This document shows positions 21,231-30,468 of a DNA stretch of 64,000 nucleotides, in pieces (within the stretch, counting starts at the first letter, position 1; the number at the start of each line of letters is the position of its first letter). The notes under the pieces were generated by a model, which was not told the DNA's origin, did no database searches, and saw only the letters and a list, made by a program, of their open reading frames with translations. Source of the stretch: Poa pratensis. Its lineage: Eukaryota; Streptophyta; Magnoliopsida; Poales; Poaceae. The stretch is taken from NCBI GenBank assembly GCA_947311845.1, contig CAMZMU010000027.1, positions 72,768,184 through 72,832,183 of the forward strand, in the 5' to 3' direction. Made by a program: the position numbers and the translations under genes.

Positions 21231-22810
21231 CTAGCATGGTGGCCCTCGCAAATGCGAGGGTATCATCTGTAGTTGGTCGAAAGTGTTCAAGAAATAAAAA
21301 TATGGTTTCATTGATATCAATCACATTATTTTCAATGATGTCATAATAAACAAAATTGATTGTTCAACAACTACTGCAAAAGTTTTGGTACGCAACATAC
21401 CACATATGCAAGTAATATTTTTGGCACTCTAAAACTTGTGGTAAGTGATTATCATGCAATATGTTGAAACATCCTTGTAAGTGATAGTGGATATTATAAA
21501 TTGAACTATAATTTTCACATGATGTTGGATCCGTAGGCTAGGTTAGTTATCTTTAATAAAAATTATTGAATTAAGATAAAATGGTTTATCCTACTTAATA
21601 GTTAGATCAGAATAAATATTGTGAATTATCTTGTTTGATATTTTTTCCTCTCATTTACCCACTCCATGACACATTGTGCAACACTTTATAAACATGAACA
21701 TGGTAAATTTTTGGCTATGATTTATTATATGAATATGATGCTAAGGATAAAATGTTTTGTTCTAGGCATATTTATTAACATATTTATACATCAGTTTTTA
21801 AAATTAGAGAAGTACGAATCTGAATTCACCAGGCTATTAACTTTATTTAATCTTGATTCAATGGTTCTACGCACTCGGGCAAATGTATTTTCTGTGTTAT
21901 GAAAATGTCTTTGTGCCTTAAATAGCATAGTTCAAGAATATTTGATCAGTCGTCAATTTCGGTGTGGAATTGAACTGACATGTGCTTCCATGTTCATTTT
22001 TTTACTTGACAGATACATATAGAATAGTCCAAATATGTCTACTATACAAACAAAGCAATATCCGCAAAAACAATTCATAAGAATTAACTGTAGACTTTTT
22101 TGTTCGGCGGATTAAAAATGATATAGGGACACCGTGCACAGATACTGAATATGAAACTTATCACATGGGAGAGGTGAGTTAAGTCAAAATATTTAATAAT
22201 AATGTGAGGGACATTCTCATTGATAGTGTGTCAACTAATATTGTCTCTTCATCAATTTTGAAGGACTGGTGCTTTGCGTCTCATTAAGTCGGAATATCTA
22301 TTAAGTGGAAGGACATTCACATCCTCGTGAGAAGTGGCTACTCAGCCATGCTTATCATTAAGTCTTAATTTCCTTAGTATGACGGACGCTCCCGTTGACA
22401 GTGCGAGTAATGTTGTGATTTCATTAATTAATATTTAAATTTCAGCTCCGAATGGCGTTTTGTGAGAGTGTTTGTTTCATGGTGGTTGAATACAATTGTC
22501 ATTTATGTGTACTAAATAATAGAATAATATATGTAGTGCGACTAATGTTGTGACTTCATTAATTTTGAAACTCCATGACTCCAAAATCCGAGTACTTTGG
22601 TTAAGTATGATGGTAGTCGAATAAAATTTTCATTTATGTATACTCAATCACAGTGGCGGACCCAGGAATTTGTCGAAGCCTGGGCGCGCCGCAATGCAAC
22701 TAAAAATTTTCTCAGACAAATGTAGAAAATATGTAGCAAATATTGTGTTCAGAGTAGTTTTAATGCGGAAACACAAATATAATACATTACACGCTAGCAA
22801 CACATTCCAA

Positions 22811-22925
22811 TGTTCTCAACTTCACAACATATGAACGAACATAATACTAATGAAACTCAACACGTTCCAAGTTTCTCAACTTCACAACATAAGAACTACC
22901 AAAATACTAATGAAACTCGGACGAT
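22811..22925. repeat. ~60-bp tandem duplication inside the hAT
   Basis: TTCTCAACTTCACAACATATGAACGAACATAATACTAATGAAACTC-type sequence begins at 22813 and again at 22873, with a few changes. It lies downstream of the transposase stop. Confidence 0.8.
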
Positions 22926-23094
22926 TGACGCCAAAAGTAGAAGGGATCCCAAAGTAGAAATGCCCAACCCCGACAAAAAGACTCTACAAGATAAAAAGAA
23001 AGATGAATTAGTAAATCATATGAACATGCCTTCAAAATATATTCATCTTGATTCATGGAATAAAGAAATATACCGAGATAGTAACAATGATGTG

Positions 23095-24012
23095 CTAATT
23101 GGCCCTAGGCCTACGAGGTAAATGTTTCCTCCTTTTCCTCATAGCTTGAAACCGTTGAGTGATAACATCATTATCAAGTTGTTTGAATAGCTCCCGTTCC
23201 GTGTAACATATCATCAAGTCATTGAACCATTCATTCTTGAGCTTGTTGCGCAATTTCGACTTGATGATCTTCATGACCGAAAAAGCCCTCTCAGTCGTCG
23301 CGGTTGACACCGGCAATAGTAAGGCCAACTCAATAAGCTTGTAAACCAACGAGAAAACCAAATGGTTCCCCGTTTCAACCATCTTTGTAGCCAAACTCTC
23401 AAAATTTGTGCAAGAAGAAAAAGAGGCATGGACTCTCACATGGTGAATGTAATTCTCAAGTTGGCCTCTTATGCTTGCACGGTCACCATTTGAGAAATCG
23501 TCATGATAAATTGAAGATAAGATAGCAATCTTGTCCACATCAAACATTGAGAAAGAATTCTTCGGACTAAGGCATGAGAAGCTTTGTAATACATCCATAG
23601 ATGCTTCACAAAAGCGATGATCCATCTCAACACATATCTTGTCAACGGCAACATAGAATATCTCAACTTTGTAGAAATGAAGGTTAGTGTAGGTAAACCC
23701 ATCAAGCCTTGAACGACCACGAACCGGTATTTGATCATCCATATTTGGAACCGGAATACCCTTCTCATTGCAAAAGTGTTGGATTTCATCAAACAAGCCA
23801 TCCCAACCATTTTCTCTCATAGAGGCCAACCTATCTTTCACATCACTAACCAATTCCATTGCATGTACAATGTTTAGATCTTTTGTTTGCAAAACATATG
23901 AAAGCTCATCCGTGATGGCAAGCAACTTTATCATTAGCTTTAAAATGAAAACAAATTTGTAGTCCTCCATTTTCTCTATCCCACCCGCCGCTTGATTTAA
24001 TCCACGGTTCAA
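23095..24012 (-). pseudogene. hAT transposase C-terminal region (TTF/ZMYM-like)
   Basis: About 300 residues on the - strand carry the hAT C-terminal dimerisation block, LLPVSTATTERAFSVMKIIKSK, near the end, followed by ERELFKQLD and a basic tail (KRRKHLPRR). Upstream parts (VDKICVEMDHRFCEASMDVL, DKIAILSSIYHDDF) match the long hAT transposases annotated in plants as zinc-finger MYM/TTF-type proteins. Complete family members have roughly 700-800 residues, so the catalytic DDE core and zinc finger are largely missing. The open frame starts without a convincing initiator and abuts a deletion junction around 24010-24110. Transposition by this copy is impossible without help in trans. Confidence 0.85.
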
Positions 24013-24110
24013 CCAGTAGAGATGAGTAATTCGTTGTCAATATCCTACATTTGGGTTCAAAGTCAAACCAAAATTCATCTAAAATCACGACTGTTTAAAA
24101 TTGAGCAATT

Positions 24111-24338
24111 TCAAAGTAAGGAAATAATACCAGTTTGCCTTCTGCCTGTCGTAGACGTCCCCGACGGGCCTGACGAAGTGGATGCCGCCAGGTCGCCTCG
24201 CCGGCGCTTGCGGCCGCGGCCGCCAGATGCGAACGGCGCTGCGTCCGCCCGTGGCTGCTGCTGCCTGGGACTCCCGGCGCCGCCGTCGCCCGACGGATTT
24301 CCAGCGGCCGCTCCACCTCCCGGGTCGCCTTCCTCCAT
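24111..24338 (-). pseudogene. hAT transposase N-terminal exon remnant
   Basis: ATG at 24336-24338 opens a Gly/Ala-rich frame (MEEGDPGGGAAAGNPSGDGG) with a basic cluster (GRGRKRRRGD) that could be a nuclear localisation signal. The frame ends at 24111, just before the C-terminal fragment. It is probably the first exon of the same transposase; the position inside the hAT termini supports this, sequence recognition does not. Confidence 0.5.
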
Positions 24339-24726
24339 GATCTGTTGTCGTCCGAGGCAACGAGGGGATGGGTAAATCGCGGCGGCCGCCGGCCTGGACG
24401 AGCAAGGGTTCGGGAATGGGGAACGCGTTGGATGGAGAGGAACGGGACGAACGCTGGAACGAGTCAAAGATTGGATCGACCTTTCCACTGCGCCTGGCCT
24501 TTCCACTCACGACCTTTCCACTGCGAGCACAACCCAATTAAAAGCAGCCCAAGACCATCACCTAAAGGGTTCAAGGCCCACGAAGCCGAAGATTGTGCCC
24601 TGCTGAGCAGCGATTTCATCGCTAGATGCGCTCTCATGTATGAAGCGAGGCGCAGCGAAGCCCGGGCAAGCGCCCGGGCTGCAGGGACGCTGCGTCCGCC
24701 CGTGCTCAATCATGGAAACAACGTAC

Positions 24727-24962
24727 TCCTCCGTTCACAACAACTTTGTGTTCTAAATTTAGCGAAAATCAAACTTTATAAATTTTGACCAAATATATAG
24801 GAAAACTATCAATATCTAAAATATAAATCCTTATTATAAGAATCATCACAAAACGTATTTTCATATTACTTATTTAGGAATATATATTTGTTGCTACATT
24901 TTTGGTCAAACTTTACAATATTTGACTTTCACTAAACAAAGAAACATGGTTAAAAATAGAGG
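24727..24962. mobile_element. Degenerate Stowaway/mariner-type MITE
   Basis: Starts CTCCTCCGTTCACAACA and contains inverted parts (TTTTGACCAAATATA and TTGGTCAAACTTTAC). The right terminus has decayed (AAAAATAGAGGAAT), so the TA duplication is uncertain. Confidence 0.5.
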
Positions 24963-25203
24963 AATTTTTTACCGATAAGTTTTTTTGTAAACTGTTCATA
25001 TCCTACTCCTACCCTTTGCCACCAGACGTTTAGGAAAGTTTTTTCTTGCATCTATCACGTTCCAAGAATTGATACAGTACTGTGCGTGCATGAGCGTTGT
25101 GGTTACATGCAGCATAGGAAAGTTTACACATCTGGCCGGATCGATCGATTACGTAGTTACCCTTCCCGCCGGATTGTACACATCCTTGATTTTACATAAA
25201 ATA

Positions 25204-25325
25204 CTCCCTCTGTCCAAAAATAAGTGTCTCAAGTTTGTCTAAAAGTGGATGTATCTATATATGAAACATGTCTAAATACATCTATTTTTAGCAAACTTGA
25301 GACACTTATTTTAGTACGGAGGGAG
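25204..25325. mobile_element. Stowaway MITE (122 bp)
   Basis: CTCCCTCTGTCCAAAAATAAGTGTCTCAAG at the left is inverted at the right (CTTGAGACACTTATTTTAGTACGGAGGGAG). TA dinucleotides flank it at 25202-25203 and 25326-25327. The whole element folds on itself. Confidence 0.95.
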
Positions 25326-25671
25326 TAGTCAATACCATGTTGGTGTTGTGTACACGTACGGTGCGTGTTTTTTTTAGGAACGGAACGTTATTTGGTTCAC
25401 AGGACATGTTTTTTTTTCCACAGCTATAGTACCAACCAAGGTATCGAGTCCTGGCTGGTTTTTAAACCAACAATGTGTTATCGTGTCAGACATGTTAAGT
25501 GACTACTGATATTTAATTAAATCCTAACCACACATTTTAGACCTAACTACTAAAATTAATTTAGATGATGTGACTTAACATAGTGTCTCGGAAAACTCTC
25601 TCATTTTGCTTTTAGTATATAATAGATAGATAGATGGGGAACGGAAGTCCCAAAAAAGTAGTATCGCTTTG

Positions 25672-25926
25672 TACTATTGCTAGTTTTGTTCCAAACTAAT
25701 TGAAATTGTAGCTTTGTAGTAAGTTAAATTGTTTAGGTTTGACCAAGTTTATAAAAAATATACAAACATGTACGGCATGAAATTAGTTTCATTAGTTTCA
25801 ACATGAAATATATTAATATGCAATAATGATGTTGTATTATTGTACATGCGTTATGAATTTAGTCAAACTTAGATAAATTTGATTTGGATAAAAACTATAA
25901 TTTAATTAGTTTGAAACGGAGGGATT
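25672..25926. mobile_element. Degenerate Stowaway/mariner-type MITE
   Basis: TTGTTCCAAACTAATTGAAATTGTAG on the left and CTATAATTTAATTAGTTTGAAACGGAGGGA on the right are inverted relatives. The left tip has lost the CTCCCTCC end. Confidence 0.7.
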
Positions 25927-26438
25927 AGTTTTTAGAGCGTATAAAACACGTGAACATGCACTCGCTAGCAAAACTTAAAAGGTCACGCACACTGGCTACA
26001 AGTCTTCGTTAGTTCAGCATTTCAGCTCAACGCATTGAAATTGTAACGCTCGGCGGCGCGCCTCCTCAATTCCAGTGCCCAGTGGAAGAGGAGAAGGCGT
26101 CCCGAATTCCAGAGAGCAGATTAAATGGGACGCCTCATTAGAACGGTGGCCATTCGAGTTCTCTCCTACTCCTACTTCGTCTATTCCTACTCCTGCTCAG
26201 GTGAGCTCTGTCCCTTCGACAGTTCCACTGCCGGTGCCGACGGCCAGGAAAGCTGCCGCCGGAAGTTGAGCAGACAAGACGATGCCCCCAGAATTCCTTT
26301 GCATCACCTACGTTGTTCCTCTTTCATTACCTTGATACAATCATACAACTCCATTTTGATTTGCCTGTTCTGCACTCGTGCAGCGCGACACCCGCCGCTT
26401 GTTCGACGGAATGTCTCTGGGGAGCAGGAACGAAATAG
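25927..26438. other. Region upstream of the F-box/LRR-type fragment; no F-box found
   Basis: GC-richer from about 26045, with short frames in both directions and no recognisable F-box. A TAG at 26436-26438 closes the frame that leads into the LRR exon, so any upstream exon must join in another way. The 5' part of the gene appears to have been replaced or lost. Confidence 0.4.
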
Positions 26439-28555
26439 CCTCGACGGTGCTTGAAGCCTTTGGTCTCCGGGTACTTGAAGCGATTAGAGCTTTGCAGCGT
26501 ACGGGTGGAGGACGAGATTCTTGATCTTTCATGCTGTACAGCATTGGAGGATCTACGGCTCTCTTCTTGCCACATCGGTGCAACGAAGATCTCATCCCAG
26601 TCTGTAAAACGCTTGATGATTTCCACATGCATGTTCTATAGGACGGATTGCCGGACCTGTATTGCTATGCCACATATCATTTCTCTGAAACTAGATAACA
26701 ACTTTGATACAACTCCTTTGCTTGACTGTATGCCGTCGCTTGAAACGGCCTTTGTCAGGCTATTCTACGACTACGCTTCTTACTGCCAAAGAAGTGACAG
26801 CAACAAGCACTTTTGTGGCATATGTGAGGATTGCAGTGCCAACAACGATCATAATGATGGTTGCATGCTTCTTGGAGGTTTGTCTAGTGCGACACACCTG
26901 GAGCTGATTGCTCTCATTGCAAAGGTACATGTCTGAATACTTCATTGTCTCTCTAGTCGAGCCCTAATGCCCACCCATATATAGAATTGTAATGCTGCAG
27001 ATGCAATGTGTTCGCCATTTATTGTTGTGGATCAAAGTAAGCTTCAGAAGGTCCAGCAATCTCACTAACGAAACGTTCAAACCAGTAAAATTTACATAAC
27101 ATGAAGTGATTATGGAGTATTTGAATAGTTTTTTATGTTAATGGAATAATAGGCTATCTAATTACTGCAACATCAATAATATGTTTTACTAATTAACCTG
27201 TGCTGTAAATATGCAAAAGTTTAGATAGTTTGACAGAAATATTTATATGAAACTGTAAAAGCACGAATTCTTTGATATATGCTTCTCATTACTTTTGGGA
27301 ACTTAATTTGATCTGTAGTCACGTGTATTTACAGCTACAATTGTCCTTTTCATTTTTCTAATATAAGCTCATTACTCTACATGCCCTGCAGTTTACCGAT
27401 TGGAAATGTCCTACTTTTGATAAGTTAAAGACCCTATTGCTCAATGAGTGGTGCGTGACAATTGACCTTGGCGCATTAATTTCCATTCTCCAACACTCGC
27501 CACTTCTTGAGAAACTTACTCTTCAACTTAATGAGGTACTTGAGTTCAAATAGATAGTTTGCCGAGTTAAAGCTTTATGCGTTCATTTACCTTATTTTTG
27601 TCTACTTTAGGGACCGAAACAAACGATGCCAATAGAAGAAAGCTACCATACAGAGCAATCACCTGCAATATCCAAGCTCCTCAATGTAGTTGAAATCAAA
27701 TGCTCGAAAGTCGATGAGAGGGTTCACAAGATTATAATGAGGTTGAGCACATTTGACCTACAAATTCACATCATGAGGACTACCAGACCAACCGAGTGTA
27801 AGTCAAGTGGTGGTGCTGATGAATATTGCTTTTCAAGTTTGCGTGCTTCATTTCCATAACACTTATTTGTTTAGACATAGGTAAAGTTAAATTTTCAGAA
27901 AAAAAATGATTTGGTACGTGAAAACCGTACACATAAATTTATCTTGAAAATATTTTAGTAATATGTAACGTTTGTTAGTTTTCATAAGTATGTATCAGTG
28001 GAAATTAGTGGTGAAAGTTGTGTCTGGAAGAACTTTAATTTTGATTCCCAAAACAACAGCTTTTTAATTGAGCTGAATACTGCATTCTCTATGTACTAAA
28101 TTCTGCGTCTGGTATTAGATAAGTAAAGTTCCTTCATTTTTTCGCGTGTCTTTTTTTTTTGGGTTTGTACTGAATTCTGGATCTGGTTCTCCTTAGAACT
28201 ACATATGTTATCAGTATCTAGCATTCATAAGAGTGCATGCTGTTGGTTTTTGTTTCTTGCGACGATTAAGGTTAATTTGTAACAGTTCTCCCAATCCCAT
28301 TTCCGCTATGCACCAGATTTACGTATCTTTGTAATTTGGAAAGAATACTGTTGTTGCCCCCTCTCTATGTACTATTGCTCCATTTTCTCATTTCTCGATA
28401 TGACCCCTATGAATTTATTGGGCTTTTGTGATGATTTCAGCTTTGAAATCTCTATGTTCTGGTGCTCCATTTTATCTTTTCTTGATATGACTCCTATGAA
28501 TTTATTGGGCTTTTGTGCAGATTTCAGCTTTGAAAAGTTCCAGTATTTGGGCTGA
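26439..28555 (+). pseudogene. F-box/LRR-type protein gene lacking its F-box (four exons recognisable)
   Basis: Exon A (to 26924) encodes LRR-like strands (YLKRLELCSVRVEDEILDLS, ALEDLRLSSCHI, HIISLKLDNNF). Exon B (27392-27535) reads FTDWKCPTFDKLKTLLLNEW and ILQHSPLLEKLTLQLNE, a hallmark of the large grass F-box/LRR family. Exon C (27611-27797) starts GPKQTMPIEESYHTEQS. Exon D (28521-28555) gives FSFEKFQYLG and a stop. The introns have GT/AG ends and phases agree (0, 0, 1). Full proteins are substrate adaptors of SCF ubiquitin ligases; the N-terminal F-box that would bind SKP1 is absent and the frame is closed at 26436-26438, so this is a 5'-truncated copy, possibly still transcribed. Part of it is copied at 50189-50862. 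Confidence 0.75.
28377..28550 (+). repeat. ~96-bp tandem duplication containing the last F-box-gene exon
   Basis: TCTCATTTCTCGATATGACCCCTATGAATTTATTGGGCTTTTGTG...TTTCAGCTTTGAAA occurs at about 28387 and, slightly diverged, at about 28482. Only the second copy has the TGTGCAG acceptor used in the gene model; the first reads TGTGATGATTTCAG. Confidence 0.8.
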
Positions 28556-29546
28556 AGAAGGATCTGATTATTAACATACTAAGGATCACCGCTGCGACAA
28601 GGCTGCGAGCTGCTTCGTTTTGTCTATTTAGTATGTCCTCTATTTTGGTTTCGCCCTGTCAGAAGTGTGGTGTTGGTAAATATGTGTCACTGGACCTGGG
28701 TTATCATGCCCTCTTATTTCTCGTGCATTTTTAATGTGCTTCAAATGGTAGTAGTACTCTTGCAGCTATCTGTACTAATTACCCTATCTTGCTGTTACTT
28801 GCTGGGATTTTTCCCAAAGTTATTTTGTTGCTACATGAATTTTTGTATGCTCAGTGCCAGCCGCTTAGTACATATCATAGTATGTATGTATGTTGGATGC
28901 ATTAACCGAAATCGTCGTTCTAGATCGTGTTATTAGAAAGGGAACTGCATAAAACACAATTCGGAGAAGATAATCTGAAGTTGCTTGCGGGACATGGCAT
29001 TGAGCATACCGGCTCGGAGATTTGTGTCACTGATCAAGGCTTGTTTGGTTGGTGTCCTCGGCCAAACTGGTGCTTGAGAGTACCCCAAAAATGAGAGGAG
29101 TATTTTTGGTTTTGCCTGTCGTGGCATGCATTGTTTGGTTGGAGATGGTAAAGATTAGGAGAATCAAAGCAAAGAAAATTACTCAGAGATAAGGTAGGCA
29201 TGGTACATTTAGTGTTTCATCGTTCATGGATTTTGCACCTTCAGATAATGTACAACCATTGGCCATTTATTTTTATGTCATTGTTCGTGGTTGCACCTTA
29301 AGATAAGGTACATTGACCATCCATGGATCATACATTCATACTAGCCACCTTTCTTCTGGACAAGTCCCTACAAGCACGACAAAGCTAATATTGCGCCAAA
29401 TCCATTAGGAGATTCGACGCAAAGGAAAGCAAATTACACGCACGCACGCCGAGATAGTTGTATTTTGCTATACTAATTAGCAAGAGCTTGATTGCAGACT
29501 TGATTGAAATATTAATTGGGTGTCTGGATCGACGATGATGATCACT
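28556..29546. other. Intergenic between the F-box fragment and the BAHD gene
   Basis: AT-rich. The 89-aa hydrophobic ORF at 28667 has no recognised relative and I do not call it. The downstream part holds the presumed 3' UTR of the BAHD gene (minus strand). Confidence 0.35.
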
Positions 29547-30407
29547 TCACTTGCCGGCGGAGGAGGCGAAGGCGTTCATCTGGTCCCTGAACTCCGGCAG
29601 GTGCGCCTCCTCGACGCACATGGTCATCACCCTGGCGCCCACCTTCGGCGCCGGCGGCGCACCGATGACGGCGACTGCCATGAACGGGTGGTACGAGAAC
29701 GGCACGACGTGCGCCGGCGCGCCCCACCCGTAGTCCGCCTCCAGGAAACCCAGCCGCGTCCAGTCGGAGACGAAGAGCGAGTCGTACGTGAACCTCAGCT
29801 CGTACGGGTCCTGCGGGAAGCCTCCCACCGCCCACTTTGCCACGTCGCCGGTGAGCCTAGCCTTTGCGTCCCGCACGGCGCGCACCACGTCCACCACCTC
29901 CCCCGCGGCCACCTCCCCGCTCCCGCAGGTCACTGTCACCGGGTAGAAGCAGTTTCCGTAGAACCCGGCTCCGGCGCCGGCGAGCATGAGGTGGCGAGTG
30001 TTGGCGAAGAAGCAGACGTGGACGGGGCTGTCGTCCGCGAAGTTGCCTCCGGCGAGGAGGAGGGCGCGGGTGCGTGACTGCCACGTCTTGGCGACGCAGA
30101 CGTCGAAGGCCGAGCAGCGCTGACCCGTGGAGGCGAAGAAGTCGGCCTTGACCTTGGCGACGTGGTCAGGGCTGAAGTCGACGGTGAGGCCGCGGAGGTC
30201 GAGCAGCTCCAGCTTCGGCGGCGGCGGCGGCATCCGGGGAGGGTCCGGGACGAGGTCCCGGGCACAGACGGGGGACACGCGGGGCTTGGGGAGGCCGCGC
30301 GCGTAGTCCGCCACGGCGTTGATGAACTGCCCCGCTCCAAGGCCGTCGGCGATGGTGTGCACCGAGATCAGGCCCACCACGAAGCCGCCGCAACTGAACT
30401 CCGTCAC
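29547..30407 (-). CDS. BAHD acyltransferase, exon 2 (C-terminal two thirds)
   Basis: The exon begins after a TGCATGCAG acceptor with VTEFSCGGFVVGLISVHTIADGLG. HTIAD is the catalytic HxxxD motif, whose His activates the acceptor hydroxyl or amine. Near the C-terminus ADYGWG is the structural DFGWG-type motif. 286 codons lead to TGA at 29547-29549. BAHD enzymes are cytosolic, use acyl-CoA donors (often hydroxycinnamoyl-CoA in grasses) and make esters or amides; the substrate here cannot be told. The exon is very GC-rich and free of internal stops. Exon 1 lies 11.6 kb away at 41980-42424. Because exon 1 ends one base out of phase, the spliced frame would run into a stop at 30166-30168. Exon 2 itself looks intact. 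Confidence 0.88.
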   Translation of the reverse strand: MTEFSCGGFVVGLISVHTIADGLGAGQFINAVADYARGLPKPRVSPVCARDLVPDPPRMPPPPPKLELLDLRGLTVDFSPDHVAKVKADFFASTGQRCSAFDVCVAKTWQSRTRALLLAGGNFADDSPVHVCFFANTRHLMLAGAGAGFYGNCFYPVTVTCGSGEVAAGEVVDVVRAVRDAKARLTGDVAKWAVGGFPQDPYELRFTYDSLFVSDWTRLGFLEADYGWGAPAHVVPFSYHPFMAVAVIGAPPAPKVGARVMTMCVEEAHLPEFRDQMNAFASSAGK

Positions 30408-30468
30408 CTGCATGCACGCACGTCAAGGATCGGTTAACGATTGAATTGTTTGTAGTTTTTCGGCTAAA

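Larger units (their letters stand above)
22651..24704 (-). mobile_element. hAT DNA transposon, internally deleted, TSD CTCAATCA
   Basis: Perfect 8-bp TSD CTCAATCA at 22643-22650 and 24705-24712. The ends are CAGTGGCGGACCCAG on the left and CACGGGCGGACGCAG (reverse complement of the right end), a 12/15 terminal inverted repeat of the hAT type. It carries both ends of a transposase gene on the - strand, so it is a deletion derivative inside the Helitron. Confidence 0.92.
21231..25626 (-). mobile_element. Non-autonomous Helitron (4.4 kb with nested hAT and MITEs)
   Basis: Read on the - strand it starts TCTATTATATACTAAAAGC at 25626 and ends ...CCCTCGCATTTGCGAGGGCCACCATGCTAG at 21231. This gives a 5' TC and a 3' hairpin (CCCTCGCA/TGCGAGGG) eight bases before CTAG, which fits CTRR. 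It lies between a host A and T, as expected for Helitrons, with no TSD. A second element with matching termini is at 30469-33422. No Rep/helicase was seen; without the nested hAT (2,054 bp plus 8-bp TSD) it is about 2.3 kb. Segments at 22150-22640 contain degenerate internal repeats (ATGTTGTGAYTTCATTAATT). Confidence 0.8.

Noticed and set aside
22810..23121. 103-aa ORF on + inside the hAT element
   Set aside because: It lies downstream of and antisense to the transposase end and is built from a 60-bp tandem duplication; no domain.
24345..24788. 147-aa ORF on + across the hAT right end
   Set aside because: It crosses the element terminus and TSD, so it cannot be an ancestral gene.
28667..28936. 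89-aa Cys- and Leu-rich ORF
   Set aside because: Hydrophobic by T-rich composition; no homology recognised, no promoter or conserved start.
29520..30077. 185-aa + strand ORF over the BAHD exon
   Set aside because: Antisense shadow of the GC-rich exon 2; the - strand frame has the HxxxD and DYGWG motifs.
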